Assembly (NCBI GenBank): GCA_049609065.1
Contig: JBMYYE010000030.1
Span: forward strand, 1-22,290
DNA: 22,290 bases
Direction of reading: 5' to 3'
From: JBMYYE01 sp049609065
Lineage (GTDB): Bacteria > Pseudomonadota > Alphaproteobacteria > Rhodobacterales > Rhodobacteraceae
The notes beneath the pieces were generated by a model that was not told the DNA's origin, did not search any database, and was given only the letters and a program-made list of their open reading frames with translations. The translations under genes were made by a program, and so were the position numbers. Positions within the stretch are counted from its first letter, which is position 1, and every line of letters starts with the position of its first letter. Below, piece after piece: positions 6,821 to 13,834 of this stretch.

Positions 6821-7222
6821 ATGAGCCTAGATATCAATCACGAAGCCAATGTGGACCGATGTGTTAAAACCGCGCTTAAACGCGGTTGGTGTGGTCGTTG
6901 CCCCAATTGTGGTGAGGGACGTATTTTGTATAAGTATCTGAAGGTTGTGGATAAATGCACCGTTTGTGATGAAGATTTTCATCACCAGCGCGCGGATGAT
7001 GGTCCAGCATATCTCACTATTTTGGTGGTGGCACATATCGTAGGGGTCGCGCTTCATATGACCTTTTCATATAGCAACCCTGAGCCGCTTGTTCTGTTTG
7101 CGATTTTGTCGGTGGTGGCGATTGGATCTTCGTTGATCTTGCTTCCGCGCTTCAAAGGAAGTTTAGTGGGACTGCAATGGGCCAAGCGTATGCATGGCTT
7201 TGGTAAGAAACAAAACGCATAG
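6821..7222 (+). CDS. DUF983 family zinc-ribbon membrane protein
   Basis: This 133-residue protein opens with a zinc-ribbon-like region, WCGRCPNCGEGR (Cys24, Cys27, Cys30) followed by DKCTVCDEDF (Cys46, Cys49). A conserved-looking HHQRADDGPAYLT leads into two membrane helices (about 63-82 and 88-108), and the tail is basic. This is the layout of DUF983, a family common in alphaproteobacteria with no established function. An AGGAGG sequence lies about 9 bases before the ATG. The NUDIX gene begins 6 bp after the stop, so the two form an operon. Inner-membrane location is predicted, with the Cys motifs on the N-terminal side. Confidence 0.88.
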   Translation: MSLDINHEANVDRCVKTALKRGWCGRCPNCGEGRILYKYLKVVDKCTVCDEDFHHQRADDGPAYLTILVVAHIVGVALHMTFSYSNPEPLVLFAILSVVAIGSSLILLPRFKGSLVGLQWAKRMHGFGKKQNA

Positions 7223-7228
7223 GCCATA

Positions 7229-7936
7229 TTGATGATTTCTCCTGATCCCGCTGATAAAACTGCGATCCGCCACGCTTCCACCGTTATTATGGTACGAGAT
7301 CGTGAAACGGCACCCAAAATTTTGATGGGGCAGCGCGGGGCTGGGGCGGCTTTCATGCCCAATAAATTTGTGTTCCCCGGCGGCGCGGTTGATCATGAAG
7401 ACGCGGATATTTCGGTCTCATCGACGGTCTCTGATCATTGCCTGGCCCGGCTGCAAGATAGCGCAAACCCTACACTTGCGCCGGCGATCATGGTGGCGGC
7501 CATCCGTGAGGTCTGGGAGGAAACCGGCCTTCGGATTGCAACGCGCGGGGCGTGGACTGGGGATGTGCCTTCTGATTGGGCAGGGTTTGCCGAAGGGGGC
7601 TATATTCCCGATGCTGGCAAATTGATGTTTGTTTTTCGTGCAATCACGCCACCTGGTCGGCCACGGCGTTTTGATGCGCGGTTTTTCTTAATCAATGCGG
7701 ATGAAATGGATGCGGATTTGGATGACTTCACTCATGCGTGTGATGAGCTGTCGCATCTGCAGTGGATTCCGCTTGCTGAGGCACGCAATTTTAACTTGCC
7801 ATTTATCACCGAGGTTGTCTTAGCCGAGGTGTCGGACGCGATCAAAACGGGGGCGGCCCCAAACGAAGTGCCGTTTTTCCAAAATGATGACGAAGGCAGT
7901 TATTTTTTACGTTTGGCCGGCGAAAGCCCGCTTTAG
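7229..7936 (+). CDS. NUDIX hydrolase with interrupted Nudix box (NUDT19-like)
   Basis: A 235-residue hydrolase whose Nudix signature is split. GGAVDHED at 51-58 supplies the first half, and REVWEETGLRI at 93-103 supplies the catalytic helix with the Glu97-Glu98 pair. About 27 extra residues lie between them compared with the standard GX5EX7REUXEEXGU spacing. An insertion at this place is known in the mammalian peroxisomal CoA diphosphatase NUDT19, so a CoA-type or other nucleoside-diphosphate substrate is possible but not shown. Upstream, MGQRGAGAAFMPNKFVFPGG is typical of Nudix N-terminal strands. The start (tandem ATG at 7229 and 7232) has only a weak ribosome-binding site. The 3' end overlaps that of the convergent DMT gene by 4 bp. 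Cytoplasmic. Confidence 0.88.
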   Translation: MMISPDPADKTAIRHASTVIMVRDRETAPKILMGQRGAGAAFMPNKFVFPGGAVDHEDADISVSSTVSDHCLARLQDSANPTLAPAIMVAAIREVWEETGLRIATRGAWTGDVPSDWAGFAEGGYIPDAGKLMFVFRAITPPGRPRRFDARFFLINADEMDADLDDFTHACDELSHLQWIPLAEARNFNLPFITEVVLAEVSDAIKTGAAPNEVPFFQNDDEGSYFLRLAGESPL

Positions 7937-8832
7937 GTCACCAGCACAAACATCACGATGCTGATACATAAAAGCCCCATGGCGAAAAGTTCCCGTGGGC
8001 TTGATTTTTCCTTAAAAATCCAAAGTCCCGTAAGGAAGCTAAAGAGCAATTCGATTTGCCCCAATGCTTTTACATAGGCCGCAGATTGCAGTGTGAAGGC
8101 GGTGAACCAGCCATAAGATCCAATGAGGCTGGTGAGGCCAAGCAGGCTTGAAACCCGCCAGGATTTGATCACGCGGGTGACTTCGCCTTTTTCAAATATC
8201 ATTAGGTAAATGGATGTGGCAATGGTTTGAAAACACACCACAAATCCCAATGTAAACCCCGCCCGAAGCAAAGGGTTATCATTGACAATTTCAAGAGACG
8301 CGCCGCGGTACCCGATGGCAGAGACCGCAAATAATAATCCAGATCCAAGCCCAAGCCCCGCCGCACGGTTGAAAAAACGGGATCCTTGGACCGCGGTGTT
8401 TTTCCCATCGGCCAACAATAAAACTGCGACAAATCCAAGACCTACCGCGATCATGCCAAGGGGGCTGATCGTGTCTTGTAGAACCACCGCGCCCAAGAGC
8501 ACAGTTTGCAGCACCTCGGTTTTTTTAAATGTGATGCCCACCGCAAAATTGCGTTCGGCAAAAAGCGCAACCACACAGACCGTGGCTAAAATCTGCGCGA
8601 CGCCCCCAAGCATTGCAAAGAGGAAAAAGCGCCCGCTGTACTCAGGGAGCGTTTCACCCGTTTGCCATAGATAGGCTGACAGCCCCACAATCAAAAGGGG
8701 TGCGGAGAACAAGAACCGTGACAAGGTTGCGCCCGTCGACGACAGCTCGGTCGATTTCAGGTGCTTTTGCAACATGAAACGGATGTTTTGCGCGAAGGCT
8801 GCGGTGAGGGTGGCGATAATCCATAAGGGCAT
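7933..8832 (-). CDS. DMT/EamA-family transporter
   Basis: This 299-residue protein is almost wholly hydrophobic with about ten predicted membrane helices in two similar halves, as in the EamA branch of the drug/metabolite transporter superfamily. The second half carries SSLLGLTSLIGSYGWFTAFTLQSAAYVKALGQIELLFSFLTG, where a small-residue-rich helix precedes a Gln-Ile-Glu motif typical of the last EamA repeat; the final helix follows EKSSPRELFAMG. It would work in the inner membrane as an exporter or exchanger of a small metabolite, with unknown substrate. The ATG at 8832 has only a weak purine-rich leader. It lies 35 bp downstream of the desaturase gene on the same strand, and its 3' end overlaps the NUDIX gene by 4 bp. 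Confidence 0.85.
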   Translation of the reverse strand: MPLWIIATLTAAFAQNIRFMLQKHLKSTELSSTGATLSRFLFSAPLLIVGLSAYLWQTGETLPEYSGRFFLFAMLGGVAQILATVCVVALFAERNFAVGITFKKTEVLQTVLLGAVVLQDTISPLGMIAVGLGFVAVLLLADGKNTAVQGSRFFNRAAGLGLGSGLLFAVSAIGYRGASLEIVNDNPLLRAGFTLGFVVCFQTIATSIYLMIFEKGEVTRVIKSWRVSSLLGLTSLIGSYGWFTAFTLQSAAYVKALGQIELLFSFLTGLWIFKEKSSPRELFAMGLLCISIVMFVLVT

Positions 8833-8867
8833 AAGGGTTCTTCACAGATATATCGCCCCCTGTCGAG

Positions 8868-9788
8868 CTATTTTACTTTGTAGTGAGGGTGTGGGACCTG
8901 ATCTTTTTGGGTCAGGAAATAGCGCCTCAAGACTTCCGCATAGTTTTTGAAACGGTAGGCGCCATTTTTAGTCAGATAGGCCTTTTTATGAGCCAAATAT
9001 TCGCGACGCAAATCATACCATGCCATGGTGGGGTGTGTGTGATGCACAGCATGCAAGCTGTTGTTTAAAAATAAAAATGCGATGGGGCACCACCCTTCAA
9101 TGATCACCGTTCGGTGGGCATAATCCTCTTCGGCTCTGTGTTCGAGATAGGTGCGAATTTTCAGAACCGAAAGTGCCCCATAGGCTGCACATATATAGGC
9201 CCAAAACGGGATTTGACCCCAGTGGGATAGGATCCAGACGACACCCCAAACCCCGATCCCATGTAAGGCCCACGCGATGAGGATATCTTTCTTGCCGCCA
9301 AGGATTCCTTTAATGTCGGAGATCACAAAACGCATCATTGAAATTACAGGTCCTAAGATCATCCGCCCCAAAATCGTATTGTTGGCGTTCAAAATCTGTT
9401 GGCGCCATCTTGGCATTTTGGCCCAAAGGGCAGGGTCCTGAAAATTGCTTTCGGGATCATCATAGGGATCGGTGAGCCGCTCATCCGTGTGGTGCGCTAT
9501 ATGAAGCGTGCGAAACCGCTCATATGGGACGAAAATCCCCACGGCGAGAAAGACCAGAGCCGCGTTTAAAATGCGGGACCGAAAAGGATGCCCGTGCAAA
9601 ATTTCGTGGCTCAAGGATGCATGCAAGGTGAGGATTGGAATAAGAAGAACAACAGCCAAAACAGGGCTAAGGGCATAAAGCGGGCCGATGGAAACCGCCC
9701 AAGATATATAGCAGGCCACAAGGGTGAGAAACGTGCGCATCTCAGATTTGGAATTGAGCACGGAATGCTGTTGTTGTCGTGTCGTCAT
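8868..9788 (-). CDS. Membrane di-iron fatty acid desaturase / hydroxylase family protein
   Basis: A 306-residue membrane protein with the three His boxes of the fatty acid desaturase superfamily: HEILHGH at 61-67, HIAHH at 96-100 and HAVHHTH at 246-252, plus an extra His in LEHRAEE near 217. Helices lie between the boxes (about 20-60, 74-88 and 170-210). It should be an inner-membrane O2-dependent enzyme with a di-iron centre. Fatty acyl, carotenoid and other lipid substrates all occur in the family. The start at 9788 is preferred over an in-frame TTG at 9809 because AAGAAGAGG sits just upstream of it. The DMT gene follows 35 bp downstream; the aldo/keto reductase gene lies upstream behind a hairpin. 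Confidence 0.83.
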   Translation of the reverse strand: MTTRQQQHSVLNSKSEMRTFLTLVACYISWAVSIGPLYALSPVLAVVLLIPILTLHASLSHEILHGHPFRSRILNAALVFLAVGIFVPYERFRTLHIAHHTDERLTDPYDDPESNFQDPALWAKMPRWRQQILNANNTILGRMILGPVISMMRFVISDIKGILGGKKDILIAWALHGIGVWGVVWILSHWGQIPFWAYICAAYGALSVLKIRTYLEHRAEEDYAHRTVIIEGWCPIAFLFLNNSLHAVHHTHPTMAWYDLRREYLAHKKAYLTKNGAYRFKNYAEVLRRYFLTQKDQVPHPHYKVK

Positions 9789-9862
9789 AGGACCTCTTCT
9801 TTGGTTCAAGATTGCAGCATGAACCTGAGGTCAGTTGTGAGTTTGATGCAAGTGTGCATTTT

Positions 9863-9888
9863 AAATGGTGCGGAAAACCGCACCATTT
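9863..9888 (-). terminator. 11-bp hairpin after the aldo/keto reductase gene
   Basis: The arms AAATGGTGCGG (9863-9873) and CCGCACCATTT (9878-9888) pair perfectly around a 4-base loop. On the minus strand the hairpin starts 4 bases after the reductase stop. Only a short run of T ends the stem, so it may be a weak terminator or a 3'-end stabiliser separating this gene from the downstream desaturase gene. Confidence 0.55.
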
Positions 9889-9892
9889 GGCG

Positions 9893-10936
9893 TTAAAACG
9901 GCATTGGGTGCGCTTGGTGGGCGGCGGTAATGTCCTTGAGAACCTCATCAGACAATGTGAGATCCACGGATCCTAAGGCGCAGTCAAGCTGTGCCATGGT
10001 GGTTGCGCCAAAAATGGTTGAGGCCATGAATGGGCGCCCTATGCAAAACGCAAGCGCCATTTGTGTTGGGTCAAGCCCGTGTTTTTTCGCCACATCAAGA
10101 TAGGCTTGTGTAGCAGGGAAGGCACGGTCTGTCACACGTCCGCCAAGTTCGGGCACAAGCGATTTACGGGACCCTTCGGGGCAGGCGCCATTTTGATATT
10201 TTCCTGTCAAAAGCCCAACAGCCAAAGGTGAATAGGACAAAAGCGGGATGTTTTCTTGGGCGGTGACTTCGGCAAGGTCGGTATCATAGACGCGACACAT
10301 GAGTGAATATTCATTTTGCGTGGACGCGGATTTCGCCCAGCCATTTTCCCGCGCGAGCTGTGCCCAACGTGTCAGACCCCAAGCGGTTTCGTTGGAATGC
10401 CCATAGGCGCGGATTTTGCCGTCCTTCACTAAACCATCAAGGGTTTCAATGACGTCTAGCATGTTGTCACGGGTTTTTTCCACATGCTGGGCGCTTGGAT
10501 CATAAGACCAATTTTGCCGAAAGTGGTAGGATCCCCGATTGGGCCAATGCAATTGATAGAGGTCGATATAGTCGGTTTTTAAGCGCTTAAGAGACCCTTC
10601 GAGCGCCTTGTGAATGGATTTTTTTGTGATCGGTTCCCCATCCCGCACTGGGATCGCGTTTGGCCCGGTGATTTTTGAAGCAAGGACAACATCACCGCGA
10701 CGGTTCGTTGTTTCAAACCAGTTGCCGATGATGTCTTCTGTGCGCCCTAATCTTTCTGCACGCACCGGGTTCACAGGGTACATTTCCGCCGTATCAATGA
10801 AGTTGACCCCGTTGGCCAGCGCATGATCAATCTGTTCAAACGCGTCGTTTTGGGTGTTTTGTGATCCCCAAGTCATTGATCCTAAACACAGTTCTGATAC
10901 GCTAAGGCCGCTATCGCCAAGGTTGTTCATTTTCAT
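9893..10936 (-). CDS. Tas-like NADP(H)-dependent aldo/keto reductase
   Basis: This 347-residue protein follows the TIM-barrel aldo/keto reductase pattern and looks closest to E. coli Tas. The catalytic tetrad is visible: Asp48 in NFIDTAEMYPV, Tyr53 in the same motif, Lys88 in LASKITG and His130 in YQLHWPNR. SNETAWG and LLSYSPLAVGLLTGKY match the family's later strands, and the C-terminal GATTMAQLD contributes to cofactor binding. It should reduce aldehydes or ketones in the cytoplasm with NADPH; the physiological substrate is unknown. ATG 10936 is preferred because AGGAGA lies 6-7 bases upstream and the protein then starts MKMNNLGDSGLSVSELCLG. A start at 10999 would add a non-homologous 21 residues. 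Divergent from the MFS gene. Confidence 0.88.
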   Translation of the reverse strand: MKMNNLGDSGLSVSELCLGSMTWGSQNTQNDAFEQIDHALANGVNFIDTAEMYPVNPVRAERLGRTEDIIGNWFETTNRRGDVVLASKITGPNAIPVRDGEPITKKSIHKALEGSLKRLKTDYIDLYQLHWPNRGSYHFRQNWSYDPSAQHVEKTRDNMLDVIETLDGLVKDGKIRAYGHSNETAWGLTRWAQLARENGWAKSASTQNEYSLMCRVYDTDLAEVTAQENIPLLSYSPLAVGLLTGKYQNGACPEGSRKSLVPELGGRVTDRAFPATQAYLDVAKKHGLDPTQMALAFCIGRPFMASTIFGATTMAQLDCALGSVDLTLSDEVLKDITAAHQAHPMPF

Positions 10937-11005
10937 GGCATGTCTCCTAAATTCACAAGGAGATACCCTATCGCGGGCGCTTAAATGTGCAAGCAACAAT
11001 CCAAA

Positions 11006-11025
11006 TACGACAGGTATCCGTCGTA
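11006..11025. promoter_or_regulatory. TACGAC-N8-GTCGTA dyad between divergent genes
   Basis: Perfect 6-bp inverted arms at 11006-11011 and 11020-11025 are separated by 8 bases, in the 145-bp divergent region between the aldo/keto reductase and MFS starts. A TTGATT (11031-11036) just after it could be a -35 element for the MFS gene. The size and place suit a dimeric repressor's operator. No regulator gene is adjacent. Confidence 0.35.
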
Positions 11026-11081
11026 AAGTCTTGATTAATTCTGCGCCCTATGCGGTTTATTGGGGGAGTAAGGATTTGGAT

Positions 11082-12305
11082 ATGCGCCTTTTATTGTCAT
11101 TTGCGGCTTTGTTGCTGTCGGTTGTGTTTTTACAGATTTCGTCAGGCGGGGTTGGTCCGCTTGATGCATTGTCTGGCTTGGCATTGGGGTTTAGCAGAGC
11201 TGAGGTCGGTTTGCTGGGCTCAGCGCATTTTTTGGGTTTCTTTGTGGGCTGTTGGTGGGCACCGCGTTTGATGGGAACGGTAGGCCATGCGCGGGCCTTT
11301 GCCGCGTTTGCGGCTGCGGGCGCCATGGGGTTGCTGGGGCACACATTGATCCATGATGCGGCGGCTTGGGCGGTGATGCGGATTGCCTCGGGGGCCTGTG
11401 TTGCAGGGTGTTATACGGTGATTGAAGCGTGGCTCAATGATCGGTTAACCAATGAGACCCGCGGGCGTATGACAGGGGCGTACCGCGTGGTGGATATGGG
11501 GGCCTCTCTTGTGGGACAGTTGCTTATTTCTGTTTTAGAGCCCGTGTCTTATGTGTCTTATAACCTTTTGGCGCTCATTTGCTGCGCGTCGCTATTTCCG
11601 TTGACTTTGACAAAATCGCAGATGCCGGAAACCCCGCGCACGCCGCGGTTGCGTCCCAATCTTGCATGGTCGCGGTCCCCTTTGGCGGTTGCAGCTGTGG
11701 TGGTGGCGGGGCTGACATCCGCTTCGTTTCGGATGGTGGGACCGATCTATGGTCAAGAGGTTGGATTGCGTGTAGATCAGATCGCGTATTTCTTGGCTGC
11801 GTTTGTTTTGGGCGGAGCGATTGCGCAGCTGCCTGTCGGCTGGCTTGCGGATAAATATGACCGCCGTTGGGTGCTTATTGGATTGTCGGGTGCTGCGGTT
11901 TTTTCTTGCCTCGTGACGGTGGGCATCGGGGCAGGGGGAACGATTATGGTGATGTTTGGCGCAGGATTTTTTGGCTTAACAACCTTCCCCATCTATTCCG
12001 TTGCTGCCAGCCATGCCCATGATTTCGCAGCGTCCCATGAGCGTGTCGAACTCTCAGCGGCGTTGATGTTTTTCTTTGCTGTCGGTGCCATCGCAAGCCC
12101 GATCGTGACGTCGCAATTGATCGAACTATTTGGTCCACCTGCGCTTTTCATATTCTTGAGTATTGGCCATGTTCTGTTGATTGTTTTCGGTGGCATGCGC
12201 ATGCTTAAAGGGCGCAGCGTTGGCGTACGCACACCTTATGTCTATGCCCCGCGCACGTCGTTCACAATTGGCCGACTTCTAAAAAGAGAGCGTGATAACA
12301 AATAG
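11082..12305 (+). CDS. YcaD-like major facilitator superfamily transporter
   Basis: A 407-residue protein with about twelve membrane helices. The loop motif GWLADKYDRRWVL (MFS motif A type) lies between the two helices that open the second half. IEAWLNDRLTNETRGRMTGAYRVVDMGASLVGQ in the first half aligns well by eye with E. coli YcaD (VESALM...RGRLLAAYM...GTFLGQ). It should be an inner-membrane secondary transporter; the substrate is unknown. ATG 11082 is chosen because AAGGA (11070-11074) lies 7 bases upstream and the first helix starts there; the frame stays open back to 10854, but that stretch overlaps the divergent gene and is not protein-like. It ends flush against the convergent P-loop gene. 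Confidence 0.85.
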   Translation: MRLLLSFAALLLSVVFLQISSGGVGPLDALSGLALGFSRAEVGLLGSAHFLGFFVGCWWAPRLMGTVGHARAFAAFAAAGAMGLLGHTLIHDAAAWAVMRIASGACVAGCYTVIEAWLNDRLTNETRGRMTGAYRVVDMGASLVGQLLISVLEPVSYVSYNLLALICCASLFPLTLTKSQMPETPRTPRLRPNLAWSRSPLAVAAVVVAGLTSASFRMVGPIYGQEVGLRVDQIAYFLAAFVLGGAIAQLPVGWLADKYDRRWVLIGLSGAAVFSCLVTVGIGAGGTIMVMFGAGFFGLTTFPIYSVAASHAHDFAASHERVELSAALMFFFAVGAIASPIVTSQLIELFGPPALFIFLSIGHVLLIVFGGMRMLKGRSVGVRTPYVYAPRTSFTIGRLLKRERDNK

Positions 12306-13025
12306 TTATGCGTGAGATTGACGCTCATGAAATAGCCGCGCCAATGTGCCTGAGATGAGGGCGGCGTTGCTATCTACGGACTGGGTTGCATCAACGCGCA
12401 AAACGGGTGTGCCTTGGGATTTTGCCTGCTGAACGGCGCCATCTATGAAGGGCAGATAGCCAGTTTTAATATCTTGGATCGTCCCAAATTTTTGTCGTTG
12501 ATCTTGTTGTTTGTCATCTTGGGCAAAGCGCGCTGTGGCCCGCTCAAGGGCAATCTCTGGCGCAAGATCAAGCACAATAATGGCCCCCACAGCGAGCATA
12601 TTTGCGCTAAACGGAATGAGGTCTTTGGGGTGGTTTTGAGCAAGCCGCGCGGTGCGATGGATGAGACCTTCATCAATAGTGATGATGTGGTCTTCGCCTT
12701 CGGAGCCAAGGAGCACATCATGGGCAACCAGCGTTTGAAAGTAATCGTAACGCGCATCCACTTCGCGAAGATGGGGCGAAACGGCTTGGACCAAATCGAG
12801 ATGGCGCAAATAGGCATCCACGGAGACAAATTGCGTGGCATTCGCAGAGGCCAATTTCCATGTCGTGCTTTTGCGCCGTGACGCGCCAAGTTTTTCAACA
12901 CTGAGCTGTGGAGCGCGCCGAAAGAGCGACATATAAGGAATGTCGAGTGCTTTTAGCTGTTTGTTTGTGGCACTAAGGAGGGTGGACTTCCCGCTTCCAG
13001 GAAGTCCAACATATTCGACGAGCAT
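12306..13025 (-). CDS. P-loop kinase-like NTPase
   Basis: This 239-residue cytoplasmic protein begins MLVEYVGLPGSGKSTLL, a textbook Walker A motif (GLPGSGKST, residues 7-15). IITIDEGLIHR further on (around 113-123) could supply the acidic catalytic residue, and ARFAQDDKQQDQRQKFG resembles the Arg-rich lid of adenylate- or thymidylate-kinase-fold enzymes. The overall pattern suggests phosphoryl transfer to a small molecule or sugar, but no specific kinase family is recognised. The methyltransferase gene lies immediately upstream with a 1-bp gap, so the pair is co-transcribed and probably acts on one pathway, perhaps glycan or secondary-metabolite modification. Its stop directly abuts that of the convergent MFS gene. 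Confidence 0.65.
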   Translation of the reverse strand: MLVEYVGLPGSGKSTLLSATNKQLKALDIPYMSLFRRAPQLSVEKLGASRRKSTTWKLASANATQFVSVDAYLRHLDLVQAVSPHLREVDARYDYFQTLVAHDVLLGSEGEDHIITIDEGLIHRTARLAQNHPKDLIPFSANMLAVGAIIVLDLAPEIALERATARFAQDDKQQDQRQKFGTIQDIKTGYLPFIDGAVQQAKSQGTPVLRVDATQSVDSNAALISGTLARLFHERQSHA

Positions 13026-13026
13026 A

Positions 13027-13662
13027 TCAAACTTTTTCGAGTAAGAAGTGGAAAATACGGCAGTTTTCCTCTGGTGTTTCTTTAACCAAACGCTTGTCTA
13101 AGATGCGGAAACTATTATAGGCAAGGTATTGAATGAGCTGTGCCTCAGACATGCAGCTATGCATGGTTTCATCATCCTCAGGAATGCGACCGCCTTCGAT
13201 GGTATGGCCGAGCTGAATGATCGCGTATTGTTTGGTCACGCGTGAAAATTCGGCCATGGCTTTCTTGGACTGGCCAAATAGGATGATGTCACGCAAAAAA
13301 CGTGTGCTGACCAATAGATCAAATTCGCGGTCTTCATAAGGGAGATTTGTCGCATCCCCGACCTGCGTGTCGCATTGATCAAGCAAATCACCAATGCTCT
13401 GACGGGAGGCTTCGATCATATCGCCAGAAGCATCAAGACCATGCACTTCATAGCCACGTTCCATGTAGTCCTTGACGAAACGGCCAGTGCCAAACGGGAT
13501 GTCCACAACTTTGAGGTTCTTAGGAAGCTGATCCAAGAGCACCTTCATTTCGTCTTGCTCTACATGCCACCACTCTTGTTTTTTGCGACGTTTGTCATAA
13601 TTGTTCGCCGTTTTATCATAATAGCGGTCGCCTTTCGCGTATGTGTTGCGTGGTATATCCAT
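13027..13662 (-). CDS. Class I SAM-dependent methyltransferase
   Basis: A 211-residue protein with the Rossmann methyltransferase motifs in order: VVDIPFGTGRF at 52-62 (motif I), GYEVHGLDASGDMI with Asp77 (adenosine ribose contact, motif II), VGDATNLPYED (motif III) and EFDLLVSTRFLRDI (motif IV/post). The N-terminal YYDKTANNYDKRR is typical of small-molecule methyltransferases of the UbiE/Methyltransf_11 group. There is no DNA-methylase NPPY/DPPY signature. Cytoplasmic; substrate unknown. The downstream P-loop gene starts 1 bp after its stop. ATG 13662 is preceded by a purine-rich GAGAGAG. Confidence 0.82.
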   Translation of the reverse strand: MDIPRNTYAKGDRYYDKTANNYDKRRKKQEWWHVEQDEMKVLLDQLPKNLKVVDIPFGTGRFVKDYMERGYEVHGLDASGDMIEASRQSIGDLLDQCDTQVGDATNLPYEDREFDLLVSTRFLRDIILFGQSKKAMAEFSRVTKQYAIIQLGHTIEGGRIPEDDETMHSCMSEAQLIQYLAYNSFRILDKRLVKETPEENCRIFHFLLEKV

Positions 13663-13767
13663 GACGCTCTCTCAAATTATTTGATTTTCTAGGCTTGGTT
13701 TTAGCGGATGCAACGCCAAAAAGGCAATGGAAATGTCATAGGGGGAATGTCAGGCGCAAGGTGGTGC

Positions 13768-13795
13768 TTGAATAGGTCGCGGCCTATGCTATGAA
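13768..13795 (+). promoter_or_regulatory. Possible sigma-70 promoter for metG
   Basis: TTGAAT (13768-13773) and TATGAA (13790-13795) are separated by 16 bases and lie 40-67 bp before the metG start. The match to consensus is moderate. The rest of the 172-bp gap before metG shows no other clear signal. Confidence 0.3.
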
Positions 13796-13834
13796 GGCCA
13801 AAGTATAGATTTTCGAACACGGTTAGGCAAACGC

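Noticed and set aside
10854..11081. 76-residue N-terminal extension of the MFS transporter.
   Set aside because: It overlaps the divergent reductase gene, is not protein-like, and a good Shine-Dalgarno supports ATG 11082.
12414..12881. 155-aa plus-strand open frame opposite the P-loop gene.
   Set aside because: Antisense shadow; the opposite strand carries a clear Walker A gene tightly coupled to a methyltransferase.
12306..13662. P-loop plus methyltransferase pair as a restriction-modification or phage-defence unit.
   Set aside because: The methyltransferase lacks the NPPY/DPPY DNA-methylase motif, no nuclease or helicase domain is present, and the P-loop protein resembles small-molecule kinases.
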